This document shows positions 46,301 through 61,300 of a stretch of 64,000 nt of DNA, piece by piece. Location: contig NC_069099.1 in NCBI RefSeq assembly GCF_947172395.1, positions 13,583,740 to 13,647,739 on the forward strand, given 5' to 3'. The notes beneath the pieces are model-generated. The model did not search any database and had not been told where the DNA came from. It worked only from the letters and a program-made list of their open reading frames with translations. Position 1 is the first letter of the stretch. The number at the start of each line of letters is the position of its first letter. The position numbers and the translations under genes were made by a program. The DNA comes from Bicyclus anynana. Its lineage: Eukaryota; Arthropoda; Insecta; Lepidoptera; Nymphalidae.

Positions 46301-49300
46301 CACGACCACGTATGGCCTGCTCACGTCTATTATTAGCGCGATAATGACGACACAGGATAAAAGGAGAAACTGGGACTCGTTTAAGCATCCTCGCAACAAG
46401 GACGCGTGATGTCATAAACATGTGCGCGAGCCGTTGAATATAAATAAAGGAGTAACTAGCGAAATATTTCAAACGGTGGTTAATTCACAACACGTATAAT
46501 GTGTCGACGTTTAACAATGCAACAGAGCCTACACGATACATATGTAAAGACCAAGAACAATGTGAAGACGTACAGAGTTTTACGGGTAGGCGACCATCGG
46601 TTTTAGGACAGAACGGTAAAAATAATCGATACCAACGGTGATTCACATGTTTGGCACATCACTAATTGTCAGCAGACACGTGATGTAATTAACAAAAATC
46701 GACATCAATTTCTTGCGTATCGTTAAACCTTACGGATTAGTGATGTTCCATGGAATCGAAAATTATGGAGAATGCTCGTTCAGAAATAAAAATTCAGATT
46801 AGGTACTCTGTTTCTCAGAGCGGTAATTTTTATGGAATACTTTATAGCCGTAGAAAATAATACTAATGTAGCAGAACCTGTAATTTAATTTATTTAGCAA
46901 TTGTCATTGGAGGCATACTGATAAGTAGTCAGGTACATTTTAAATGTAAATGAGCATGTTTTATTCTTACTTATTCGGTAACGTGATGTCTATCACCATT
47001 TGTAATCATTGTCTTTGGTTACTCAGTTCGGAAATGTTGATTGTTGGCAAGTTGATAATGGTTAGAAATTAAAATATAAGTAAAATGTTAAGATAGTCAA
47101 ATTTTAATGAGTCATTGCACTTTGAGTCATCGCTGAGGTACCTACAACTTGTGTACCAAATAAATGTTGACTTTCAAATTCACAGAAAATACAATTACTC
47201 ACTTTGTGCACAAAATCTTCAACAGTAATAATAAAAAAGTTGTGCTTGAATTAATAATTATTTATTATTAAGCCTAACAAACATAAATATTTTTAGAAGA
47301 TTTGTCTACGGTTCTTTTACTTTATAAAAAACAAGAGGGCGTCCGCATGGTTTTCGTTTTTTAATACATCCTTTTTTATGATCATGAAATATTGATGGGA
47401 CAATCTTTAAAGAATCTTCTTTTTAACTTCTTTTTTTATTCTTTGTAGGTATAGATTGATTTCATAAACTGTGTACATTCACAACTGTTGAGTTAATTTT
47501 AAATGTGGTTCTGTAGTTGGTGCTTTAAATTCTAGTGCCAATGTCATTAAACCACGCAGCTATTTAATGTTGTCATTAATTTAAACTATTTAAAACATAA
47601 TCCGACCAAAAAATAAGCCTCAGAAAAAAATCTCTTTGAGAAAGTACCTATAAGGTATTACGATTCTAGTTCTTTTGTTTTTTTTTTGACCTATTGTTTT
47701 TCTAGCACAATAGATTTAGAATTATTAGTAAGTTACTGAACGCCTACCACCACGATTCAATATAACGCATGTTATATTTACACTGACTTCGTACGTAAGA
47801 TTAGACGTTATCTGAAAAAACATTGCTATTGTTATACTAATTAGTTTTCTTATTATCTAAACCAATATTTAGGCGAACGCTGGACTTAGAACTTGTTAGA
47901 TTGATCAACTTTAAATAGTTACTAAAAGCTATGATAGTCTTAAAACAGCTCCCGTAAGCTACAGCTAATGTTAGCTATATTAATACTTAAGAAGTACTAG
48001 ATACTAATGTTAAAGATAGTGTAACGAGTGTCTTCTGTATTTAATAATATAATAAATAATGTTTTTATGCACTTTTTGGTATAGCTTTATTGTCAAAAGA
48101 ATCTGAATAGAAAACGTTTTTCGTTTCAGTGTAGTAATACATACGAACATACCATTTGCTATTTTAAATGAATTAGATATCTTTCTTATTCTTATTAAGA
48201 AAAAATAAAGAAAATACACTTTATTTTACACCACAAAGAAACATACAATACAATAAACACAAAAAAAACTCAATTTTTTTTTAAATGTGCCTTATCCCCC
48301 AATTGTCAAGTCGTTAAGACTTCTACTAACTACTCCTAGGAGTAGGTAGTAGGAGTCGACAATAGTCCAATAAACGGAGATCGAATCTTTATGGCCTCGA
48401 TAAGTCCTACTTATACGTGGAACTTTTGAAGTTTTGCTGACGATAGTATGTATTTGCAGGCCGAATCCGAAGTTGCTGCGCTCAACCGACGCATCCAGCT
48501 GCTCGAGGAGGACCTGGAGAGGTCAGAGGAGCGTCTGGCGACCGCGACCGCTAAGCTCGCGGAAGCCAGTCAGGCCGCCGATGAATCGGAACGGTGAGTC
48601 TGCGCCATGTTGCAACCAGCAATCTCGTTTGATTTTGCAAGTAACGGTGGCTGACGATATCTGATGTATGTGAGTGAGTTTGGAAAAAAAATACGCAGGC
48701 AGTTTATCTTAAAAATCAATTAGAATATTGAATAGGTCTGTATATGGAATACTTGAAATTAAAAAATGAAAAAAAATACGCTCGCTGTTTAGGTCATTAA
48801 AAACAATATACTTTAAAAACAAATGAAATATTAAGGATATTAAGAGTTGATATGACAAGTAAAATATTACAGAATTTTCTACTTGTATAGGTCTGTATAT
48901 GGAATATTTGAAATTAAAAAATTAAAAAGAAAATACGCTCGCTGTTTAGGTTATTAAAAAATATACTTTAAAAAAACCAAATGAAATATTTATTTATACA
49001 TGATATGATTATTGATATGACAAGTAAAATATTACAGAATTCTTCTACTCAAAATATACTTTTCTACGCAAGAATAGTTAGTATTTTCACCATGGTTTTA
49101 TCATCAAGGAGTTTACAAACATATCATATAGATATTAGTTAAAGGGTGCAGTTGCTGGTAAAATTACAGACACGTGAATTTAACATTATGTTTCAGCATA
49201 ATGTTAATATTACCTAACGCATTGTAAGGCGTTCGTGCGTGATGTGTAAGGTGTTGTTCTTTTTTAAGCTATGGTTTATATTTATACCATACACCTTTGA

Positions 49301-52300
49301 ATATCGCCATTATTAATCTCTTGAAATGACCCACTGCAAGGTCAGGTCTAACTCCTTATTAGAAAGGGGATATGGAGATTAAATCCACCACGCTGATCCA
49401 ATACGGATCGGCAGGTTAAAGGGCAATAATGTTTAACAATGTCACTATTAATATCATTATCAGATGTTAAAAATGAATACCGGAATCGATAGGTTAGTGT
49501 TCATCGAAGTACAATTTTGCAACACTACCAACTTCCAAACTGGCACTGAGAATTTCTTAAAATAAATAAATGCTCAATATTCCATATCCCGACTTATAAT
49601 CCGAACCGAAGACTTCATTATCAGAAACCGCGTAGACTTAACACTAGACCAACGAGGCAGTTAGCCTCCATTCACGCGAGCTCTTTTTTGACAGACGCTA
49701 AAAAGCGTTCAAATACAACAAATGAATTCCCAAGTATATGTTTTAAAAACGCGACGCTTTTTTAGAGCTGTGTTGCATTTTCAATTTTGGGCGTTGGAAA
49801 TAGACCTTTATTTAGCTTCATACTATATTTGTACACTTTTTTTAACGCCAAAAAAAAAACGCTCGTGCGAATGGGGGCTTAGATAAATTTTAAATACGGT
49901 ACATGATAAATCCAGACGTTAGAACATAGCGTGACATCAGATTGCGTTGGTTACGCCATTTTACCCCGACATCAATACACGCGTACATACATGCGTACAG
50001 AACAAACCCATAATACACCTGTCTCAAGGTTGCGAATTAAAGTTTTCTCTGCCCAGGGCGTACGAACCAAGGCATTGAGTAAACGAGATAATTATTTAGC
50101 GCGATGATTCACAGATAGACCGAAAGGCTTGCAGCAAGTTTTTCAATTTTATACTCACTTCAAAATAGTTTTTAATTACTTAATTTCTTCAAAATCGTCA
50201 AGTCTACAATTTTAAATTTTTTCTTTTAAGAGATTTTACAAATTTATTCAAGAAAATCTAGTTATAAATTTTTTTTACATAACAATAAAATGATAAATAG
50301 AAAATGTTTTTTTTTACTACATATTGTAATTATAATTGACCAATTTAAACTTTAACAATTTCTCAAAAATATTGTGTGCATGAGTGTTATTATTAGTGAC
50401 CTAGCTTTTTTGTTTTTCGTGTTTTTTATCAACTCTCAACATTTTCTCTTTTTTACCTATTGAACTTTAGTTTTAACGATATGATATTCCCTTTCCTTTT
50501 GGATTATTTTTGATCACGAGAGCAAAAAGCTTTTTCAATTCCAAAAAAAAATATTTCACAATATAATTACTTAAATTTTAAATTGATTTAAAAAAATGAA
50601 ATACTATCTCGTAATCAAACATAAAGATTGTAAATCATTCAAAAGAATACCTTTTTAGTCTATCATGTACTTTTATCGATATCGATGTTATAACACGCAT
50701 GTGTTTGGCCCCGCACTAACCAGAATACGCAAGGCGCTGGAAAATCGAACCAATATGGAGGACGACCGCGTCGCCATCTTGGAAGCGCAACTGTCACAGG
50801 CTAAACTCATCGCAGAGGAATCCGACAAGAAATACGAAGAGGTGAACGTCTGTTTATGCAAACTTGCTTCGATGCGTGTTGTTATACATATGATTGACTA
50901 GATAATTTCAAAATCAAAAAACATTTCCTACAGATTTTTATATAAAGGCCGTATCTTGACCCTTTTTAATTCATTCATTATCAACCAATCTTATGTAGAT
51001 GCATATTTTCAGATAAGATCGACTTTTGGCTAATAGGTAATAGGTACTCACATCCGTTAAAAAAGTTGATAATACGACTAGAATAGAGAGGCGAAATGCG
51101 CCAAAATTCATGATGTACATAGTGTTCCTGAGATTAATTAAAGCTAAATGTGATTAAATATGAACATAACACCAGAGTAAAAGAACACTATCAGAAATAG
51201 CTATTTAGAGCAAAATAAAGTAAAAAGATTAAACAAAATATTTTACTTTAAAAAATATAAGTGCTTACGAAACACCACCAAAACGATTTAAATATTGAGT
51301 GTAATTTTATATTTCGAAATACAATTACTTCGGAACGTTTTTACCTACTTAACTGAGCCTTTTTAAATGTCACATTTCACTTTCAAAGTAACTTTGTATT
51401 TAATTTGATTACGTTACAGTTAGTATGATTTCTTTGAATATAACGTAAAAAAACGCTAGGAGTGGGTACGACATTGATCCAGCTGGCGGAAATCGAACTC
51501 CTGACCTCGGTCTGAGTCCAGCCCCTTTACTGTAAAGTTATTGAGGCTTCAAATTATATATACTCGTAAGAACTTAGCAACAATTCAACGAAAGACCGTT
51601 CCGTTGCATTGTAAAAATTCTAGTTCTGTAACTTATTGACGATAAAATCGTCAGATTGGGCTAGTCTAGACTAGAAAAAGCCTTAAACTTTTTTTATACT
51701 TCAAGGGCAAAGACAAAGTTTAACTTAAAGTTCAATTCTATTGTATAACAACACAAAATAATACTTGGGATATCAGAAACACTCAAATACTCATAAATAT
51801 ATTTTTTTTATTAGATATGTCGATTTTTGTATGAGTGTCTCTGATTTCAAATGATAGTATTACTCCTAATTTGAATTAGAAGCATGAGGTAAGGCTGTTC
51901 AAAATAGGAGTATTATCAATTAGTTAATGTGTTAATTTATTACGTTAGAAACAGCACGCACCGTCCTAGTATATTTTGATGACACATACATTCTTTGCTA
52001 TGTTTACGATGCGTGCTTTTTCTAACATTCTCTTCACAGCGTTCCAGCTCATCAGGTTGTATGTCGCTTTGATCGTTCCTTACGAATGTGTTGTCCCTTG
52101 CATGTCTTCTAACTCCTGGGTCACCCTTGATATTAAACGATTTGTTGGAACCGAAACTTATTATGAATGTTATGGGGTACAGCGCCCGCAAGGTCCTCGA
52201 GAACAGGTCGTTGGCTGATGAAGAGCGCATGGACGCCCTGGAGAATCAGCTGAAGGAAGCCAGGTTCCTCGCTGAAGAAGCCGACAAGAAATACGATGAG

Positions 52301-55300
52301 GTCTTTGAGTTGTGCTGTTGTTTGGTTTACCCTTGTTTTGCTTTCCAGCGCATACTTTGTCTATAAATATATCATTTCCCGCATCACTTTTGTCAGTGTT
52401 AACATGTTGTAATTCTAAAACGCTAAAGTTCTGAGCAATTTTTAATACCGACGCCGATTTGCCGTGTTTTGTGAACTATTTTAGTCCCTTTATTGAGGTT
52501 TTGAAGAACTCTATTAAAATAATAACGTACCCTTATTCTTTTCTATAATGCTGAATTTGTTTAAATTGTCTTTGTTGCGTAACTTCTTAACTAACACCAA
52601 AAACCCAGCCAAAATTGATTACACTAATATAATTTCAAGTTGTTCGTATTGTGGCATGTTTACATTACATTGATAGACTTCTGATAAAGCGTTCTGGAAT
52701 TGCTGACGGAGTTATCTCTGATAAGATACACTTTATCCACTTTAAATTTATTATTTGAACGTAGACCCCTGTCGCGTTGCGAAAAATATAACATGTGGTG
52801 GACAGATGGTCTCCACGTTGTCCTAATTCCCCTGACATATGACCCTGCGTGGTGAAGGTAGTCTTAAAAGTCAATCCGAAAATGGAGAAGTATCGTACGC
52901 GACCGTACGTTTCTTTCCCTTATAAGGATCTACAAGTCCATGCCTCGCGTACGTTACATAAGTGTCACTGCCATATATGAAGGGTGTAGTTGCTCAAGAC
53001 GCCGACGAAGTACATAATAACTTTGACATTTTTAATTTGTGCACGTAGAAGGTACTAGTACGAGTATCGCAAGTTTCTCACACACGGTGTCATGTCTCCA
53101 GGTCGCTCGTAAGCTCGCCATGGTTGAGGCTGATCTGGAGCGCGCAGAGGAGCGCGCCGAAACCGGTGAATCGTAGGTTTCCATTGAATTGGCCGCGGGC
53201 TCCCGTCGCACTTCGTCAATGTTACTGATACATGCATCCCAGAAATTAAACGAATACTTTGTCGAACGCGTTAAAACTATATTCAGATTCGGTGTATCGA
53301 GTGACATTGAGATATAAAGCGGTGAGCCCGTGGATTCGTTTAGCGAGTTTTCGCCACAGTTTTATTTTTGCATGGTTGTTCATTTGCATTCTTAACATTG
53401 CTGCACCGTAACTCGTATTCGACATCGATAATTCTAACATCGGCGCTCTTTTGTTTTTGCATGTCCATTTTAGGTCGTCGACGAGATCGCAGCTGAGGTG
53501 GTGACATTACATTTTTTTCGCATCAGTCATAACTCATAGGCGCTGTTTTTATTTTACATTAATTTTGAGTTTTGATTTATACTTAATATTTAAGTTCGCG
53601 CAGGGAAGTGACTCTCGAGCTGCGAACGTCACTTCCCTGTAAAACTAAAACAAAACAAGGGTTGCCCCATCTCATGGATGTTTCTTAAGCGATGTAAAAC
53701 TATCATGTCCGTGTCACGACTAAACTTCTGTTCCTTAGTGTGTGTATCATGTCCGCGCGGCCGTAGGCTAGTCTCTGCCAGGAGATATGTGTGGTATAGG
53801 GCAATTTTCGTTTTCAGATATGCACCGCATTACACCAGAATTACTGGCCGTATGCGTGCCGCACATATGCAAGCGCACACATCACATAACGAATATAATA
53901 ACGCACTAGATAGCACTTAGATATTATTGTTTATAAATATTACTGAAACTAAAATTTAGAGCTACAATGTTTTGGGACAACCCTCGTTTATATTTTATAT
54001 TTGCCGCGTTCAGACGCCGCTCTCGACTCCCCGCTTTGTGTGATCCTGTTAGTTGAATTATGTATATATATATTTGTTGTTTGTTGCTTTCGTGTGTAAT
54101 ATAAGCAAGCGATATAATAACACAAGCTTATCGTTGATAATACATGATGCACTTACAGGCAGTAATTGCAATATATCTACTCCAGCAATGAAACTTAATC
54201 AATGAAATGTTTAAACATTAACACTCCAAAAACTCCTATAACCTATACGTCCCTTCACATCCTTTGCACTTATTAATTGTACCAATAATATAAAATGTAA
54301 TGCTTGTTAAAGTTATGGCCATACGGTATATGTCTGCCATATTTCTTGAAAGCACTTTGTCAATAACTAATATTTTAAAAAGCTTCATAGAAAAAAAGCT
54401 GTAACACAAAGCTGTAAAGTGTTTCCTATTTCCGTTGCATATGAATGTGATGTAATAGGCTTGTATACGGCTTTACAATAAAACGGAAAGCACAAATTTA
54501 TTACCTATACCTATAGTTACTAGTTGCTACACTGCACCGGCAAAGCGTAAAGTCGAGAGCGGTGACGTCTGGCGGGCGTAGAGTAGTGTGTGTGTGTGTT
54601 GCGTGTGTGTGCGTGGGCGTGTACTAACGCTCGGCCGGCGGTAGGTGGCGCGCAAGCTCGTGCTGATGGAACAGGACCTCGAGCGGGCCGAGGAACGCGC
54701 AGAGCAGAGCGAATGGTAAGTACTTACTATACGAGTGCCCCTAGTACGAGGTCGATGTCGAGTATCCACATTGTGTAGAGATTAATGTAGTATGTTTGAA
54801 ATTTTGCTAAGCTGTGTTCACATGACTAGCTAAGTATAGTGCACATAAGTTTATAAAATTTGTTGTTATTACTAGGCTAGTATGTATTGTTTGAACAACG
54901 ACGATTTTATTATTGATTTTGTAATTGTCATTCGCATATGCAATCCTTGCATAACTTACTAAAAGAAATTAGTTTTATAAACTTAACGTTTATAAAGAAA
55001 ATAAAGTGTTTTATAAACTAAACGTTTATTAAGTCAAAAATCAGTCAATTTTACTATTTTGTCAAAAAATTTTTGCACTTTTGGTTAATTAAATTATTCT
55101 GTACCTACTATGAAATTAAAAATAATAACTACAGAAATAAAACATCCTAGATTGTTAATTTTACAGTTACGATAAATATCGTTAATATATCACGGTTATC
55201 TCGTGTACAATCGTACTAGGGGTATAAATAAAACCGTTTTAAAATGATCAGGCAGTCTGTATTCAATATCATGTATATAGTTTAATAGATTAAATGTATA

Positions 55301-58300
55301 AATACATACATTTAATAGATTAAAGTCGATTTGAATAAAGAGTATAATTAATACCCAAGTGTTGTTTATAGGACACGCGAAATATTTCAATGTTGGTATT
55401 TACCCGTGTCATAAATATAGTGATGTACTAGTACGTCGCGTAAACCAAATATCGATAATTTTTGTCTATAATCTTGCATTTTAATCTTGATGTCTCAATT
55501 ATACAGACGGCCTCGTTTTAAATGGTTACATCTTACGCTTCTATGCTAACCACAAACGACAACTTCTTTGTAAACGTGATTATATGTTGTGGTAAAATAC
55601 AATATTATCGTATAATTAATGATATGAATCTATTTCACATTATTCAAATTTTGCCACTAAAATACATTTTTAAGTGTAATTATACAATATCATAAGCTAC
55701 TGAAGTATTAACTGATGATTCACAAGTGTCAACAGACCATAACGAATAGTTTTAAACTAGAACTAAACAATGACATTTACTAAAGGTAATTTTAAGTTTT
55801 GGGATAGCTAGATACTATAAATGATAAGTGTGACGACTAGCTATTTTTCTGCATCTGCCAAAAACCTGTTTGAATTCCGACGAAGTCATAGATCTAGATA
55901 GAAGTCAATATCTGCAAAATTACTTACACACTATATCACGATGTTGAATGCATCTACATATATCGTCATTAGATATACAGTAAAGTCGTAGAAAAAATAG
56001 ACAGATAAAAATGGTTGAACTTTTTAGATGACGTGCATAGTTGATGGCAGGCAACAAGGTTTTTTTGAATTGCAAAAATAATACAACCCCTTTGTTATAA
56101 TTTGTTTTGTAGTTTTTGTGGCGCCGTCAAAGGTCAGAAAATTATGTATTCAATGTTTTGCGCCTCTATATTTTTGATTATATGGGTTAAAACTGAAAGC
56201 GTGATTATCTGTTTTTTAACAACTTATATTCATTGAGTCACTGCACATGCTGCAGATAATATGCTTATTAGACGATACAAGTCGCGTTGATGTATGTATG
56301 TAATCTTACTTTATAATTGGATTGATATAAGTAGAACTTATTGCCTAGCGAATAGAATTACCCGTACTAAAATGCCGGATGAGAAACCTTATAATGCGCA
56401 AATTGGTACTAATTATGAAAAATGACTATAATACTCGTTGTTAGGATGCCACAAACTCACCTGACATTCTGTATTAAATGACGTAATATTCAAATTGATT
56501 TTAAATAAGTCTCGTAAATTATTTTTTGTCATCAAAACAATAAGTTGTCTTTTCTGGTGTTAAAACAAAAAATAGAAGCGTACATTTTTCTACAATTCTT
56601 TTTATTTTTGCATGAATTGGTTGACTGTAACCAATATTTGATTACAGCGCTAATCTAAATAAAGGTTACTGACATAAAAATAACATCTAAACATAACCAG
56701 CATGAATTTAATATTGACAAATGCAATAATTTATATTATGTAACTTTACATCTAGGTGGTCGTATTTGGGTCAGGTTTATTAATAAAACTACTTTTAATT
56801 TTCTGAACCATTGAAATATTAGGGGTTTTTATATAACTATCAATTCTTATCTGCACATTAAACAGGTGTAATTTATTTTTCTCTTTTATTAATTTCAGCA
56901 AAATCGTCGAGCTTGAGGAAGAGCTCCGCGTGGTCGGCAACAACCTGAAATCCCTAGAAGTCTCTGAGGAAAAGGTATGTTCGCAAATGAATTAATACCT
57001 TATCGTTTCTGACATAAGAGCTAGTTTCGATAATCAATCCAAGCTAGGAATCTATGCTAATGACCATAAAATAGTTGAATTAATTGAAGTTAAAGAGAAA
57101 CTTGATTATGATGCACCAACCAGATACTTATTTGAGGTATTTGATGTCTGCTACGTTAAAAACAATGATGTTAAGTTTGAACTTTATTAACTGGATAAGC
57201 TAGAAACAGTGTAGGAAGATAGAACGATTACTAAAGTGATTAATGGGTAATTCCCAACAGGCCAACCAACGTGAAGAGGAGTACAAAAATCAGATCAAAA
57301 CCCTCACAACCCGCCTAAAGGAGGTGTGATGCGAACGAGATCGGTTCATTTGTGCGAGTGTTTTGTACGCTTGCCTAACTGCATTATGCCGCACACTCCC
57401 TCTAGTGTACTGTTCATGCTCAATTAATCATAAAAAATTGGTTTCCCGACTAACTAGACTGTTCATTTCGTAATCTGATGTTTTTGATAGCCCGGAACTT
57501 TCAATGGCATAAACATATTACTACCAAAGTCATGATTTGTGATATATTGAGCGTGAAACGTAGTGCGAGTATAACCGTTTTTTCTTTTTACTCCTTCGAT
57601 TTTGTACTATTATGTTTAGTTGTTGTGTACGTTTTCTTTTAACAGTTATGATGTTTTTTTTTAGTTTTTCTCTAATAACCTTCGTACTGGTATCTGACAG
57701 TGTTGCTGTTGTAAATTAAACTATACTACGCCACTGTAGGATACTGCATGGAGTTTTCGTTTTCGCTGTTATTTGTGTACATTCGTTAACAATAAATAAT
57801 CGCAGGCGACACAAAGGGAAGAAACATACGAGGGTCAGGTGAAACTTCTCGACGCGCAGCTCAAAGAGGTAACAGCGGCTGCAGCAAAGGAGTCTTTAGA
57901 TAGATATGGTTGTGGTTGTAGTGTTGAACCACGCTCATTGCCAATCTGTGTATCATGAAATAGCCCCTCTTTATCCTTGTGTTTCTAAATCTCCGTTTCC
58001 ATCCGTGCTAACAAGTTAGTGAGAAGGGCTAATTCAGTTGGTGTAGGTTTGTGTAGTCGAGTGGCTGACAGCGGTTGGTGCTTCATCTATGTATCTTCAT
58101 ATTATTTTAGAGGTTTATCATTATATTACCTGTGAATAATTTTATTTTATTCTTGTATTTAATATTTATTTATATAATTTGCGCCTGTTTTGTGATCGTA
58201 CGCTTTGGGATCTTATTTATTGTGCAGTTTAGTCATTATGCTTTATTTTTATTATTTATATTGTATAAATTCAGACTATTCTTTCAAAGGATATTTTCTC

Positions 58301-61300
58301 CTTTCCTGTCCTTTTAATTATATATGTATAGCGTAATAGTTCATTATGTAAATAAGTTTGACTCTACTGTCCATGTTTTTATTGGCTTCGTGTGTTTAGT
58401 TTAGTTTGCCTATAAAGAGGGCCAAATCATGTTTTAGACTTTTATATTCGCCGAAATACTTTTATACTATCTTATTACTAATTATTATGGCATTTCAACT
58501 TAATTTGACAATGTTAAAATCTATAAACAAACTTCTCTCTTCTGGCTCTCCTATTCATCTACTTTATCTATGCCATTCATTTTAATCGTAAACTGTATGG
58601 ATCCTAACGTAATGGCGTACAGTCATACTACGGGCGCTAGCATGCCAGTGGCTTGCTAAGTAATGAGTATGTGTGGCTAGGCGATGGCGTCCCGCGATCA
58701 CGTCGAGGATAAGATACACAGCCTCTCGCAGAAACTGACGCAAGTAAGTCTCTGTACTGACGGAAACTTTGGTCTTGTCAATATAATAAACGGATAAACA
58801 TTTTGAGATGTAGAAGCACAACATTATATCAAATATCATGTCTTGATTTCTTTTAGCTTACCTATATTAAAAATATATACCTAAAAATGATCACATTTAA
58901 AGATACAGGTTCAAAATCAGGTAAAATTATGTAGATAAATGAAAAAAAATTTAGTAGACCAAAGTTACCGGCCTTCACTCTTTTGTATAAATATAAACGG
59001 TATTTTCATTTTATGTTATAAGGGGTAAAATTGTACATTTTGTTCAATTATAGCTTCAGTTCGGCACTTAGCTGCTTTTGGTAAAGGTAAATTGCATGTG
59101 ATTTGTGTGGTGCTTTGAACTTTAATATAGTAGTTTTGTGTTACTCGTAGTTTTGTATATTTTTCGTATAATTTTGTAATATTACGATTTCAAAATCTTT
59201 ATTATTGATTTAATAAGTTAAACAGATAAATGAAATTAGTGTTGTTTTAATCAATTCATAAAAATAACTAAACGAATAAAAAAAAATATGTTGCATGCAG
59301 TAAATTTCGAAAAAAATAGCCTTTTATGCTTTCATTTAGTAAAGTCAACATTAAATTTTAATAAAAAGTAATTAACAGAAAAAGGGCTGTGCATTGTTTA
59401 AAAGACTTATGTTGTAATATGTTTCTTCAATGTTTACAGGCTGAAGCTCGTGCTGAATTTGCTGAGCGCTCTGTGCAAAAACTCCAGAAGGAGGTTGACA
59501 GGCTTGAAGGTAATATTTATTTAATTTATCTACGAATCAGGAAATTTATTGAGTATAAGTTAGGAAATTTTATCCATTACAATTCGTCATGTAAATTAAA
59601 TTTCGATATTCAGTTTGAAGCATCTACAGGTAGTACAAGTATATTATCCAGTACAGCAGTCGGTTAAGTTGAATTTCAAATTATCTCTGAAGTCAAGTTG
59701 CAACAACATGTTTGACAAATAACCAAAGCTTTGGATATAAACGCACTTAAACCATCTCAGCCATCATTTGAGCTGTGTTTTTGATTTACAAAGCTGTACT
59801 ATAGATTTTTAAAGCTTCTTTTCTATTCATTTCGCTATTGTTCTAGTTTTTAATATTTTCTTAATTTCATAGTAACATTTAGTTTAATTTTTGATTAATA
59901 CGCAACTGAGAAAATAAAAACTATATGCAATTTGAAAAGTATCAGATATATTCACAGTTGTGTATATTATTATTGTGTTAGCATGGAGTTTAAATGTTTC
60001 CCGCTAGACTGCTCGAACTTTTGTCGTAGTTTTAAGATTCAATTTGGTTTTTTTTTGTTTTGCATGGTTTTATTTAAATGTTGATTTTGTGCCTTAACCG
60101 CCTGATCCGAATATTCTCGATGTCCTTGAGGCAACCGCATTAGCATTGACAAATAAAAAGGTCGTTGTTTATTTATTATTACTTAAAATATTTAAAAATA
60201 TTATAAGCTCAGCTAAAATGCTTTTAGATAACTTTGAGACCTTGTTTATAAACTTTAATAAACTTTAATTATGAGCGTATGTGTGATTGTTGAAAAATTT
60301 CATAAATATTAAAATTTTTTACTCTCAAATGTCGAGAATATTCGTTTCATTTTGAGTGGTGTGTGTGTGACTTACCGTGGCCACGTCCGATCTTGCAGAC
60401 GATCTGGTGTCCGAGCGCGAAAAGAGCAAAATTCTGCAGGAGGAAATGGAGGCCACGCTCCACGACATCCAGAACATGTGAACATGCCCTATCTCCCCCG
60501 CCCGACTCACTTTACCTATATATCGATATCGAGGAACTAATGCGCCCCTCACTAGCCGACTCTCGTAATGGCAGCGTCACTTGACAGCTGACAGGCGGCC
60601 ATTGCGGGAGCGCGTCTACAATCTATGAATCGCGGGCTTTTCGAGCCGGGATGAATGAACTATCGTTTTATTTATTGATTTCTTTATTTTTTACTTATGA
60701 TTCTTTTCTTATTTTATTTTTGATATGATTATTTTATTATAATGACTAGTTAATTTGAAGTGAAGCGGGCGGGTGACTAGATGTTACTAGAGTATAAATT
60801 GCCAGCCGCTTTTAAGTAACGTCAAGATCGAGTGTTCGCTACGACACCACTGCCATGTGCAATTTTTTTTTTAATTTCGTACACAATCTAATGTTTTTTT
60901 TGTCCCGTAAGTATGCCATTAAGTGTAATTCTTCATTTTTGTGTTAGTCATTTGTAAAAACTACCGTTGTTTTAGCTCAATATATAGTGCGTACTTTAAA
61001 TTATTGATTAAGATATTTCGACATTCCTTTATTGGGACCAAAACGAGTCGCAAATTATCTTTTTCTAAATTAATGGTTTTTTATAAAAGACATTTATATG
61101 AAAAACATTCCTAACGATAGCTTGCTAAGCGATTCCGATGAAAATATTTAGTTTTATATTGGGGAGTGCACTGTTTGCGATTTATTATGAACTTTTTTAT
61201 TTACTTAATACTAGGAAAGAGATTAGTTATTTTTATTTAATGAGTGATGGTAACACGTATAATAATGATATTTATGAGAAAATGCTTGATTTATGATATG

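Noticed and set aside
51853..51917. Inverted repeat GATAGTATTACTCCTA / TAGGAGTATTATC between exons 4a and 4b
   Set aside because: Only about 7 consecutive perfect pairs with bulges; too weak to separate from chance in AT-rich intron.
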